This document shows, in pieces, positions 1 through 6,917 of a stretch of DNA of 8,986 nucleotides (position 1 is its first letter; every line of letters starts with the position of its first letter). The notes under the pieces are model-generated. The model was not told the origin of the DNA. It saw only the letters and a program-made list of their open reading frames with translations, and did not search any database. This stretch comes from Ignavibacteriales bacterium (GTDB lineage: Bacteria > Bacteroidota > Ignavibacteria > Ignavibacteriales > Melioribacteraceae): NCBI GenBank assembly GCA_007280825.1, contig QYQI01000037.1:1-8986 (forward strand), written 5' to 3'. Made by a program: the position numbers and the translations under genes.

Positions 1-2180
1 CCTTTCTTAAAAAATATCTGGTCGCTGTATTTCGAATTAGGATTTGAAGTTATGAATTGATCTATAAATTTAATTGCTTCATCGGGTTGTTCTTTAGCAA
101 CATAAGCATACTGGATCCCGCTAACAGCATCAAAAATATATTGCGTTGCCGGGTGTTCAGCTAAAACTTTAGAATAAAAAACGATTGATGAATCATATTG
201 ACCCGAATTATAATAGGAATCGCCAATCGAATTATAAACGATTGGTCTCATGGATGATCGTGGATATTTGTTAAGAAGTAATTTGTACGAACGGATTGCA
301 TTATTAAAATCGTTCTGTTGGAAGTGAATCCACCCGATTATATACTGAGATTGGTCCGTGTATTTTGAAGTGGGATATTTCTCTTGAAGTTTTTCAAAAG
401 CACCTATTGCTTCATTTGCTTTGCCTGACTTAAAAAGTGATTGTCCATATTGATAATAAGCCAGATCGTTATTCAAGACAGCTTTTTCTTTTGAAAATAA
501 TTCCCGATAAATAGTACTGGCTTTTGCAAAATTTTTAATCCCGAAATAACTATCGGCAAGACGGAGTGTATATTCATTAGTGTTCGGGTCATTTTTATAT
601 TTTGATAAATACTCATTGAAATAGTAGATCGAATTTGTAAAGTCTTTAAGATTGAAATATGTATATGATTTTCCCAAAAGAGTTTGCTGTTTTAATAACT
701 CAGAATTTGGATTTATAGAATTATAACTTTTCAAAGCGGCAGAAAATTTTGATTGTTGAAAATAAACTTCAGCTAAATAAAAATTTACTTTATCCGGCTC
801 AAATTCTTTTGAGCGAGATCTTAGCTCCTCTAAATTTTTAATTGAAGCATCATAATTGTTCAGGTAATAATCCGAGACCGCTAATCCCAACAATGATCTA
901 TTCTTTAACTCGGATTGTTCTTGTGTTAGTTTTAAGGCTTCAGAAAAATATTTTTTTGCATCATTGTAATTTTTTTTATTTAATCGTGATTCACCCAGCA
1001 ATGTATATGCTTTACTGCGAGTTCCTCTATCATTTGATATTGTTGCATTCAGCAAAGCTTTTTCTGCATCCGGTCCCTCGCTCTGACCAATTAATGTAGA
1101 ACCGATTCCTAATTGAGCTCTTGAAGCAAGTCTATGACCGGGATATTTCGCAATGAAGTTGTTGAAGATTTCACCTGCCATTTTTGTATCGCCTAAATAT
1201 CTCTTGCTTTCTCCGCTCCAGAATAAAGCATCCGCCTTTAACGAATCAAATCCAGCATCGGCAAGCTTTTTAAATAATTTGTAAGCATCATCATATTTTT
1301 CCTGCTGGAAATTTATCCATGCCAAACTATAATTGATTTTATCTTTGTTAGATTGATCGCTTACAGTGTTAAGCAATTCATTATAAACTTGAGAGGCTTC
1401 TTTATATTCCTTCAATCGGACAAAAGAACTTGCCAGAAAATATTTTGATTCGACCAATTCTTGTTTAGGAAGTTGTTTAATCAAAGGATCATTTAATTCA
1501 ATAATAGCATTATCATATTCTTTTAGAATGAAATAACATATTCCTATTCTCATCTGAGATTTAGGACCTAACTCGTGATCTTTGTAATAGGCAAGAAGAT
1601 TATCATATTCTTCAACTGCTTTCTTATAATTATCAGATTTTTCATAAACTTGAGCAAGAGAATAGATAGAGTTAACAATAAATTTATTTGTTCTCTCATT
1701 AGTTATTGCATTCTTAAAATTTTCCTCCGCATCAATATATTTCTCTTCGGCTAAGTACGATTCACCAATCCAGTAATATGATGTACCGGTAAATTCATTT
1801 GATGGATATTCATAAATCAGTGAAGTTAATCGTTCACGTGCTTTTCTATACTCACCTTTTTTATAATAAATAGTTCCAAGAGTATATAAAGCAGATTCGC
1901 GATAATTAGAAAACTTATTTTGATCTATGAAAGATTCAAATTCTGATGCCGCGCCATCAAGCTGATCCAAATTTAGAAGACAATTAGCCGAGTAAAATTT
2001 TGCTGAGACAATTTGAAGATCATTTAAATCACTTTGTTCAGCAGCTTCTTTGAAAAGCTGATATGCAGTACCAAAATCATTATTGTTATATGCATTTAAT
2101 GCATTCGTAAAATTATCCGGAAGTTCTTGTGCAGAAATGGAAATAATAAATGTTAATAAAAGAACTGTAATTTTTTTCAT
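1..2180 (-). CDS. Secreted multi-TPR protein (partial, C-terminus off the left edge)
   Basis: A frame open from ATG at 2180 to the left edge gives 726 codons with no stop; the C-terminus is missing. Residues 1-17 are a signal peptide (MKK, then a hydrophobic run, probable cut at SISA|QE). The remainder is almost entirely tetratricopeptide-like helix pairs; I count about 19 units of 33-38 residues with the usual pattern of small/aromatic positions (for example G-x-x-Y-Y-x-x-G-x-Y-x-x-A and W-I-G-E-S-Y-L-A). TPR solenoids are protein-binding scaffolds; with a signal peptide this one should act in the periplasm or at the outer membrane. Many units resemble the TPR_6/YbgF/BamD type. It starts 5 bases after the DUF92 stop, so the two are probably co-transcribed. 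There is no obvious Shine-Dalgarno site. The partner and exact role cannot be told from sequence. Confidence 0.88.
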   Translation of the reverse strand, partial: MKKITVLLLTFIISISAQELPDNFTNALNAYNNNDFGTAYQLFKEAAEQSDLNDLQIVSAKFYSANCLLNLDQLDGAASEFESFIDQNKFSNYRESALYTLGTIYYKKGEYRKARERLTSLIYEYPSNEFTGTSYYWIGESYLAEEKYIDAEENFKNAITNERTNKFIVNSIYSLAQVYEKSDNYKKAVEEYDNLLAYYKDHELGPKSQMRIGICYFILKEYDNAIIELNDPLIKQLPKQELVESKYFLASSFVRLKEYKEASQVYNELLNTVSDQSNKDKINYSLAWINFQQEKYDDAYKLFKKLADAGFDSLKADALFWSGESKRYLGDTKMAGEIFNNFIAKYPGHRLASRAQLGIGSTLIGQSEGPDAEKALLNATISNDRGTRSKAYTLLGESRLNKKNYNDAKKYFSEALKLTQEQSELKNRSLLGLAVSDYYLNNYDASIKNLEELRSRSKEFEPDKVNFYLAEVYFQQSKFSAALKSYNSINPNSELLKQQTLLGKSYTYFNLKDFTNSIYYFNEYLSKYKNDPNTNEYTLRLADSYFGIKNFAKASTIYRELFSKEKAVLNNDLAYYQYGQSLFKSGKANEAIGAFEKLQEKYPTSKYTDQSQYIIGWIHFQQNDFNNAIRSYKLLLNKYPRSSMRPIVYNSIGDSYYNSGQYDSSIVFYSKVLAEHPATQYIFDAVSGIQYAYVAKEQPDEAIKFIDQFITSNPNSKYSDQIFFKK

Positions 2181-2185
2181 AATAA

Positions 2186-3007
2186 TTAGATTTTTATTGC
2201 TGCTTTCAAGAATAGAAAGAAAAGAGCTCCGGCAACTCCTGAGAAAAAATTAACAACATCATTGTTAATCCATCTATAGCCGCTGAAATGATCTGCATCA
2301 ATACCGCAATGAACGTTTTTTTCAGTAACTTTATTGCAAACCAAACATTTATTTTGTGCCTGTATTGTAGCGCCAAGAATACTATCAATCATACTACCGA
2401 AAACTCCAGTTGTAATTATTAAAATTGTATAATGAATGTAAGAAATATCTATCCATAAAATACCTGAAAACAAAATCGCAATTGATCCTAGAACAGCACC
2501 AACTGTTCCGCGCACTGAAATTCCACCGGAGACACCTTGAGCTACCGGCTTTAGATTCAAAATATTATACGTTGCCGTTTTTTTCCAAGTTCCAATTTCA
2601 GTTGCCCAAGTATCTGCACATACAGCCGATAGAGTTGCTAAATAAATCATGTAATATATTTCATTGGGATAGACGGCATTAATTATTACAAGTATTCCTC
2701 CTAATCCTCCGTTGGCAATTACTTGTAAGTAATCTCTGACACTGCTTTTTTCAAAATAGATTTCAACGCTTTCATTTTTCTTTTTTCGAAGCTTAGAAAG
2801 TATGCTCGATAAAATGAAAAACGTTAGGATAGGAACAGACCATTTTATTCCGCCTAAACCAAAAATAAAGCTTGCTAAAATAAATGTAGCGATTGATCCG
2901 CTAAGAGTTAAGAACTTAACTCTAAAAGAAATTCCGGCAATCAATGCTGCAAATAGAATCCCGATCAACACCGTATTAACTGATATTACACTTGCATTTA
3001 AGATCAT
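2186..3007 (-). CDS. DUF92 family integral membrane protein (VTE6/prenyl-phosphate kinase-like)
   Basis: A 273-residue polytopic membrane protein with hydrophobic segments near 8-28, 33-52, 57-72, 101-125, 167-187, 192-212 and 250-268. It shows the conserved blocks of the DUF92/TIGR00297 family: RDYLQVIANGG (91-101), ADTWATEIG (131-139), GVSGGISVRGT (158-168), GSMIDSILGA (204-213) and WINNDVVN (246-253). A loop with C221-x2-C224, then H233 and C234, matches the cysteine-rich loop usual in the family. The plant member VTE6 is a phytyl-phosphate kinase in tocopherol synthesis; bacterial members are mostly uncharacterised, so a prenyl-phosphate kinase role here is inference. The ATG at 3007 is the first good start; no clear ribosome-binding site precedes it. 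It is first in a likely two-gene unit with the TPR protein. Confidence 0.88.
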   Translation of the reverse strand: MILNASVISVNTVLIGILFAALIAGISFRVKFLTLSGSIATFILASFIFGLGGIKWSVPILTFFILSSILSKLRKKKNESVEIYFEKSSVRDYLQVIANGGLGGILVIINAVYPNEIYYMIYLATLSAVCADTWATEIGTWKKTATYNILNLKPVAQGVSGGISVRGTVGAVLGSIAILFSGILWIDISYIHYTILIITTGVFGSMIDSILGATIQAQNKCLVCNKVTEKNVHCGIDADHFSGYRWINNDVVNFFSGVAGALFFLFLKAAIKI

Positions 3008-3165
3008 ATTGAACTGCTTGGTTAGATAATTACAATAAATTCTTAAAATTTTTTACGAATATAAACAAATGAGGTTTTATCTAAAAGGTTTTTAGTTAAG
3101 ATGAGAATTACGAAATGTTAATTGAAAAAATGAAAAATAGATTTAATGAAATGCTTTTATGAATT

Positions 3166-3252
3166 TGGTGCGGAAGAGGGGACTTGAACCCCTACGCCCT
3201 TACGGGCACTACCCCCTCAAAGTAGCGTGTCTGCCAATTTCACCACTTCCGC
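3166..3252 (-). tRNA. tRNA-Leu, anticodon GAG
   Basis: On the minus strand the gene folds as a class II tRNA. The 7-bp acceptor stem pairs GCGGAAG with CTTCCGC, followed by discriminator A and an encoded CCA end (3166-3168). The anticodon stem pairs CTACT with GGTAG around loop TTGAGGG, placing GAG at positions 34-36 (reads CUC/CUU leucine codons). A long variable arm (GCCC-GTAA-GGGC) is typical of tRNA-Leu, and the T arm is AGGGG-TTCAAGT-CCCCT. Length is 87 nt. It lies alone between the DUF92 gene and the sigma operon. Confidence 0.97.
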
Positions 3253-3262
3253 AAAAAACCGA

Positions 3263-3295
3263 GAGAAAAATATTAGAGAACAAAACAAAACGCAA
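3263..3295 (-). promoter_or_regulatory. Possible promoter of tRNA-Leu
   Basis: Reading the minus strand, a TAATAT (-10-like, 3275-3270) lies about 18 nt before the tRNA 5' end, with a weak TGTTGC 16 nt upstream of it. The region is T-rich and only partly matches the consensus, so this is a tentative call made from position. Confidence 0.3.
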
Positions 3296-3326
3296 CAGCA
3301 TTTACGGAAGATTCGTTTAATTGGTA

Positions 3327-3806
3327 TTAATTATCTTTTGGTTGTTTTCCTTTTCCCATCAACGTTTCGCGGACTTCTTTTCTAAATCTATGTTCAAATA
3401 CCATCATTTTTGCAATTTGCATGGGAGATAGAAGATCGCTCAATGATCTGAGAAAATTTTCTCTCTCTTTACTAATACTACCTTCTAATAAAAGTAAATT
3501 ATTAACTTTATCTTTGTAAGAAGCATCATTTTGGTTACCATTTTTGATTTCATCCTCTATGCTTTTTATCGCATCATCTCTTTGATCTAGAATCTCTTTC
3601 ATCTTTTTTTGATTCTCGTGTCTTCTAGCAAAAAACCTTATTGCTGTATCTTCGTTGAGGTTTAATGCGTCAATCAATTTTATCTTTTCCCATTGTTCAA
3701 TTCTTTGAAGAGGTCTCTGATCTTTTCCCTGTCTCATTCTTTCTTGAGAATATGATGTTGACAGCAATATTGAGAATAAAAAGAACAGTAAAAATATTTT
3801 TTTCAT
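3327..3806 (-). CDS. Spy/CpxP-like periplasmic helical protein, third gene of the ECF operon
   Basis: 159 residues. Residues 1-20 are a signal peptide (MKKIF, hydrophobic core, probable cut at SYS|Q21). The mature part is charged and helical, with long Lys/Glu/Asp-rich stretches (60-120) and two degenerate LTxxQ-type motifs, LNEDT at 50-54 and LSPMQ at 126-130. That twin-motif layout is typical of the Spy/CpxP/ZraP/CnrX superfamily of periplasmic chaperones and stress or metal sensors. Its ATG overlaps the anti-sigma stop by 4 bases (ATGA), and an AGGTG sits just upstream, so translation is probably coupled. By position it resembles CnrX, the periplasmic sensor of the CnrYXH sigma system, but similarity at residue level is too weak to claim metal binding. 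It lacks the His/Met clusters expected of a metal sensor, so a general envelope-stress role is at least as likely. Confidence 0.82.
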   Translation of the reverse strand: MKKIFLLFFLFSILLSTSYSQERMRQGKDQRPLQRIEQWEKIKLIDALNLNEDTAIRFFARRHENQKKMKEILDQRDDAIKSIEDEIKNGNQNDASYKDKVNNLLLLEGSISKERENFLRSLSDLLSPMQIAKMMVFEHRFRKEVRETLMGKGKQPKDN

Positions 3807-4426
3807 TTTTGCACCTTTTGAGAGGTTGTTGAATTTAATTTTTCATACACTGTTTCTAAATCATTATCAGTAAGATTTCTTAAAGTTGAATATTCATTTG
3901 CTAAAGGATCACCAATTAATCTTGTATAAGAATCATTATTCAATTCTAAATCAGATGGTATTTGAACGTTTAGCTCATCGTTATTCTGGTTTGATACATA
4001 ATCAGTCTGATCCATTTCCAATTCAGTTAAATATTTATCTGTTACTTCTTGATCAGATAAATTATTCACTACTTCATTAGCTAAATCTTTGTATCCGGTA
4101 TCATAATTAGTTTTAGTATTTAGTAGGAATAAAAATAAAACTACAACTGCGGTTGCTGTTGGAACTAAATAATATATACCTCTGAACTTTCGGAATTTCT
4201 TTTTCTTATCAATTCTTTGGTAAACTCTTGGAAGTAAATTTGCAAAATACATTTCATCAGTCTTAGACTCTCTAGTTATAGTAATTTCATCAAGCTGAAA
4301 TTTTATATTATCATAATCTGTTTTAAGCTGATCAGATTTTTTCAGTTCTTCTTCAAATATGATCAGTTCTTCCTTTGAAAGTTCACCAGAAATATATTTT
4401 AGAATTTTCTCTTCATTTGTTTTCAT
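3803..4426 (-). CDS. Single-pass membrane anti-sigma-factor-like protein
   Basis: 207 residues with an N-terminal cytoplasmic domain (1-80), one hydrophobic segment at about 84-103 preceded by a KKKKFRKFR basic patch, and an Asn/Asp/Thr-rich extracytoplasmic domain (104-207). The N-terminus (ILKYISGELSKEE... then EELKKSD) has the helix pattern seen at the start of many FecR/RskA/ZAS-like anti-sigma factors. The HxxxCxxC zinc motif is absent; the protein has no cysteine that I can see. It overlaps the sigma gene by 14 bases and the next gene by 4 bases, the standard sigma/anti-sigma arrangement with tight coupling. Presumed function: hold the ECF sigma factor at the inner membrane until a periplasmic signal releases it. 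The evidence is topology plus context, not a recognised Pfam signature. Confidence 0.8.
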   Translation of the reverse strand: MKTNEEKILKYISGELSKEELIIFEEELKKSDQLKTDYDNIKFQLDEITITRESKTDEMYFANLLPRVYQRIDKKKKFRKFRGIYYLVPTATAVVVLFLFLLNTKTNYDTGYKDLANEVVNNLSDQEVTDKYLTELEMDQTDYVSNQNNDELNVQIPSDLELNNDSYTRLIGDPLANEYSTLRNLTDNDLETVYEKLNSTTSQKVQK

Positions 4427-4967
4427 TTGTTAACTCCATTACTTTTTTCAAAGCATGAAAATAATTTGCTTTCAAACCGCCGACACTTTTACCTGTAATC
4501 TCTGAAATTTCCTCATAAGAAAGATCTTCAAAATTTCTCATAATAAATATTTGTCTTTGTTTTGGCGGAATTTTTTCCAACACTTTTTTCACTCTTTCTA
4601 ATTTTTCTTTTGAATCCATGTCTTCAATGATATCATGCTTGTCTTGTAACTCAGTTGCGTCGTTATCATCAATAGAGAAAAATCTTTTAATTTGTTTCTT
4701 TCTTATTTGATTTAAGCTTCTTGTCGTTACAATTTTATAGATCCAAGTATATAAAGAACTATTGAAATTAAAATTCTTCAGCTTATTGAAAATAACTATT
4801 AATACTTCCTGCGTAACTTCATCTGCATCAAGATGATTTCCCATCATTTGCCGCGCATGCCAATAAATTTTTTTCTGATACTTTTTTACTATCAGATTAA
4901 AAGCGACTTCTTCTCCGGACAGAAATCTGTTGATTAATTCAAAGTCGTTATCCTGCACAGTTCCCAT
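4413..4967 (-). CDS. ECF-type (sigma-70 family) RNA polymerase sigma factor
   Basis: 184 residues, the usual ECF length. Region 2 covers about 8-90: the opening DFELINRFLSGEEVAFNLIV is typical, with the core-binding helix D47-A-D-E-V-T-Q-E-V and the -10 recognition stretch around W75 to R89. Region 4 covers about 125-178, with LEKIPPKQRQIFIMRNFEDLSYEEISEITGKS-type helix-turn-helix and G163-G-L-K-A-N recognition helix. The acidic linker (100-120) replaces region 3. It directs RNA polymerase to a small set of promoters, probably envelope-stress genes. The gene overlaps the anti-sigma gene by 14 bases. The predicted self-promoter ends so close to the ATG that the leader would be only about 11-12 nt, and no good Shine-Dalgarno site is visible. 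Confidence 0.95.
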   Translation of the reverse strand: MGTVQDNDFELINRFLSGEEVAFNLIVKKYQKKIYWHARQMMGNHLDADEVTQEVLIVIFNKLKNFNFNSSLYTWIYKIVTTRSLNQIRKKQIKRFFSIDDNDATELQDKHDIIEDMDSKEKLERVKKVLEKIPPKQRQIFIMRNFEDLSYEEISEITGKSVGGLKANYFHALKKVMELTNENK

Positions 4968-4978
4968 ACAATGTTTCT

Positions 4979-5013
4979 TATAATAGACACTTGTTACTTA
5001 AATGTGGTTTAAT
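4979..5013 (-). promoter_or_regulatory. Predicted ECF promoter of the sigma operon
   Basis: On the minus strand ATTAAACCA (5013-5005) is followed after exactly 16 nt by GTCT (4988-4985). An AAC-containing -35 and a GTC -10 are the hallmarks of ECF-dependent promoters. Transcription would begin near 4979, about 11-12 nt before the sigma ATG. The identical layout on the other strand strengthens the call. Autoregulation by the encoded sigma factor is the simplest reading. Confidence 0.6.
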
Positions 5014-5030
5014 GAGAATTTATTAAACCA
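5005..5030. repeat. Perfect 9-bp inverted repeat, 8-bp spacer
   Basis: TGGTTTAAT at 5005-5013 and ATTAAACCA at 5022-5030 are exact reverse complements, separated by GAGAATTT. The repeat sits in the middle of the 126-bp gap between the divergent sigma and Spy-like genes. Each arm appears to serve as the -35 element of one of two back-to-back promoters; a dimeric operator is the alternative. Confidence 0.85.
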
Positions 5031-5057
5031 AATGATTAAAACTACTGTCAAAATTGC
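5022..5057 (+). promoter_or_regulatory. Predicted ECF promoter of the divergent Spy-like gene
   Basis: ATTAAACCA (5022-5030) is followed after exactly 16 nt by GTCA (5047-5050), matching the minus-strand partner in both sequence and spacing. The predicted transcript start is near 5057, leaving a leader of about 37 nt with a good AGAGG ribosome-binding site at 5084-5088, 5 nt before the ATG. Confidence 0.6.
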
Positions 5058-5093
5058 AAAAGAAATAATTCATAACAAAAAATAGAGGTTACT

Positions 5094-5588
5094 ATGAAAA
5101 AGCTATTGTTTTCAATATTCAGTTTAATTCTTCTAACAAATTTTTCTCTCTTTTCTCAACCTACGCAGGATGAACCACCAATGGGACCAAGAGAAGGCGG
5201 CATTAAAAAACTGTTAAAATTATCTGCCGAACAAGAGAAACAATTCGATGATCTTGTATATCAGCATAAACAAGATGCAGTTGATATTCATGCCAAGATA
5301 CAAAAAAATCGTCTTGAGTTGGAAAGAATGGTTAAAGACAATAAGATTGATGAGAAGAACCTTTTCCAATTAACTGATGAGAACAGCAAACTTCAGGGTA
5401 ATTTGAAAAGTTCTGCAGTTAGGAATTGGTTTGAAATTTATAAATTACTTAACGATGATCAGAAAGCTCTTTGGTCAAAGCATATTTTACAAATGACTAA
5501 TCCGCAAGCAATAAGAGAAAGAATTAAAGGTAAGGTTAAAAATTTCATGATGAATCGAAGACCAAGGCAAATGAATCGCAATTTCTAA
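5094..5588 (+). CDS. Spy/CpxP-like periplasmic protein, divergent from the sigma operon
   Basis: 164 residues. Residues 1-21 are a signal peptide (MKKLLFSIFSLILL..., probable cut at LFS|Q22). A Pro/Gly-rich linker (23-36) leads to a long amphipathic helical region with two LTxxQ-like motifs, LSAEQ at 43-47 and LNDDQ at 119-123, characteristic of the Spy/CpxP/LTXXQ superfamily of periplasmic chaperones. Histidines at 58, 66 and 130 and a Met/Arg/Asn-rich tail (NFMMNRRPRQMNRNF) could contact metal or unfolded protein, but this is not established. It is similar in size and plan to the Spy-like protein at 3327-3806, and the two flank the sigma/anti-sigma pair. AGAGG precedes the ATG by 5 nt. It is the probable main output of the ECF promoter. 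Confidence 0.88.
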   Translation: MKKLLFSIFSLILLTNFSLFSQPTQDEPPMGPREGGIKKLLKLSAEQEKQFDDLVYQHKQDAVDIHAKIQKNRLELERMVKDNKIDEKNLFQLTDENSKLQGNLKSSAVRNWFEIYKLLNDDQKALWSKHILQMTNPQAIRERIKGKVKNFMMNRRPRQMNRNF

Positions 5589-5592
5589 AATG

Positions 5593-5619
5593 AAAACCCC
5601 GACTCTGTCGGGGTTTTTT
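5593..5619. terminator. Bidirectional rho-independent terminator
   Basis: AAAACCCCGAC (5593-5603) pairs perfectly with GTCGGGGTTTT (5607-5617) around a TCT loop, followed by further T residues on the plus strand. On the minus strand the stem is also followed by a T-rich run. It lies between the convergent Spy-like gene (stop at 5588) and the SDR gene (stop at 5641), so it probably ends both transcripts. Confidence 0.92.
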
Positions 5620-5640
5620 ATTTTAAAATTAAGTTGTCCT

Positions 5641-6354
5641 TCACAAATCACCTTTAAGCGGACGCAAAATAATATCCTCAACAACCATATTACTTTTTTC
5701 AGAAAATATCCTAAATACAATTTTGGCTATATCATCAGCATTCATCATTGAATCATTATGTTTTTTCCTAATTTCGTCAGACCAAATTTCTGTTGAAGTT
5801 GCTCCTGGTAAAACATTTATTATTCTAATATTTTTATCGCGGACTTCTTCACGTAAAACTTTTGTGTATCCCATCAATCCGGATTTTGAAGCTGTGTATG
5901 CACTACTGGAAGTAAATACTTTTTGAGTTACCATAGATAAAATATTAATAATTGTTCCGGATTGTCTTTCTAACATATCAGGTAAAACAGTTTTGATTGT
6001 GTAAATACCACCGAATAAATTTACACGTAAAATATTTTCAATATCAGCTATTGAATCATCTATTGCTTTTTTGAATGAAGTTGTGCCGGCATTATTAATC
6101 AAACAAACGATTTGATAATTGGATAGAATTTTTTTGTGGAATTTATCTATTGCAGCATAATCAGTTACATCTAACAGATGTGGTTCAAAATTATTTCCGC
6201 AATCACCTAATTCTTTTTTTATCCTGTTTAATAATTCTAACCGTCTAGCTGTTCCAATAACAAAAATATTATTTCTGGTAAACTCAAATGTAAGCGCTTT
6301 ACCGATTCCCGAACTTGCACCGGTTATCCAAATTATTTTTTTATTGTCAGCCAT
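5641..6354 (-). CDS. Short-chain dehydrogenase/reductase, candidate sepiapterin reductase
   Basis: 237 residues from ATG at 6354. It is a classical SDR: cofactor motif TGASSGIG (11-18), A36-R37-R38 after strand 2 favouring NADPH, NNAG (87-90), and catalytic S140, Y153 and K157 (Y-T-A-S-K), then P183-G184. The C-terminus ends VVEDIILRPLKGDL, close to my recollection of the Chlorobium tepidum sepiapterin reductase end (VVEEIILRPTSGDI); related endings also occur in other SDRs. Sitting after PTPS and GTP cyclohydrolase I, it is well placed to reduce 6-pyruvoyl-tetrahydropterin to tetrahydrobiopterin with NADPH. The ATG overlaps the folE stop by one base (TGATG), which favours it over the in-frame TTG one codon upstream. 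SDR membership is certain; the substrate is inference from context. Confidence 0.9.
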   Translation of the reverse strand: MADNKKIIWITGASSGIGKALTFEFTRNNIFVIGTARRLELLNRIKKELGDCGNNFEPHLLDVTDYAAIDKFHKKILSNYQIVCLINNAGTTSFKKAIDDSIADIENILRVNLFGGIYTIKTVLPDMLERQSGTIINILSMVTQKVFTSSSAYTASKSGLMGYTKVLREEVRDKNIRIINVLPGATSTEIWSDEIRKKHNDSMMNADDIAKIVFRIFSEKSNMVVEDIILRPLKGDL

Positions 6355-6917
6355 CAAATCTTTTTGGAAATAAGATTTAAAAATTCACTACGTGTTCGTG
6401 CGTCTTCAGTAAAGATTCCATGCATTGCACTAGTTGTAGTTATAGAATTTTGTTTTTGTACACCGCGCATCATCATACACATATGATAACCTTCAGCAAC
6501 AACAGCAACACCTCGGGGATTAAGATGCTGTTCAATTGTATCTGCAATTTCCTGTGTCATTCTTTCTTGTACTTGCAGCCGTTGTGCATACATATCAACT
6601 ATCCTTGGTATTTTACTCAGCCCGACAATCTTTCCATTCGGAATATAAGCAATATGAATTTTTCCATAGAATGGAAGCAAATGATGTTCACACATACTGT
6701 AAAAATCAATATCCTTTACAATAACCATTTCGTCGTACTTCTCAGTAAAAATTGCGCCATTAAGAATTTTTTTAATATCTTTTTTATAACCTTGAGTAAA
6801 GAATTCATACGCTTTGGCAACACGATGTGGTGTTTTCTTTAATCCTTCTCTTTCAGAATTTTCACCAATTTCATCGAGAAGATTCTTGACATGTTTTTCA
6901 ATTATTTCGTAATTCAA
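6354..6917 (-). CDS. folE: GTP cyclohydrolase I
   Basis: 187 residues, normal for the type I enzyme. It converts GTP to 7,8-dihydroneopterin triphosphate, the first step of folate and biopterin synthesis. Visible signatures: EREGLKKTPHRVAKA (22-36), SMCEHHLLPFYGKIHIAY (74-91), GLSKIPRIVD (99-108), then HMCMMMRGVQK (145-155) and the TTTSAMHGIF segment (160-169). Zinc ligands are C76, H79 and C147; H78 is the catalytic-loop histidine. The start is TTG at 6917, which overlaps the PTPS stop by 4 bases (TTGA) and has AAGG about 8 nt upstream. The next in-frame ATG (Met 64) would remove the conserved N-terminal helices, so TTG is chosen. Its place between PTPS and the SDR suggests a biopterin rather than a purely folate role, though it could feed both. 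Confidence 0.97.
   Translation of the reverse strand: MNYEIIEKHVKNLLDEIGENSEREGLKKTPHRVAKAYEFFTQGYKKDIKKILNGAIFTEKYDEMVIVKDIDFYSMCEHHLLPFYGKIHIAYIPNGKIVGLSKIPRIVDMYAQRLQVQERMTQEIADTIEQHLNPRGVAVVAEGYHMCMMMRGVQKQNSITTTSAMHGIFTEDARTRSEFLNLISKKI

Noticed and set aside
842..1099. Forward-strand open frame of 85 codons, and similar ones at 2425-2682, 2802-3029, 3886-4080, 6420-6842, 7236-7526, 7315-7689 and 8347-8562
   Set aside because: Each lies antisense inside a well-supported minus-strand gene, and none shows a recognisable motif or protein-like composition.
3008..3165. A promoter of the DUF92 unit
   Set aside because: Several TTGTTT/TATATT-like elements exist on the minus strand, but none has convincing spacing, and no ACCA-N16-GTC match is present.
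5641..6357. SDR start at the in-frame TTG (6357), one codon before the ATG
   Set aside because: The ATG at 6354 overlaps the folE stop as TGATG, a standard coupling arrangement, and the extra residue adds nothing.
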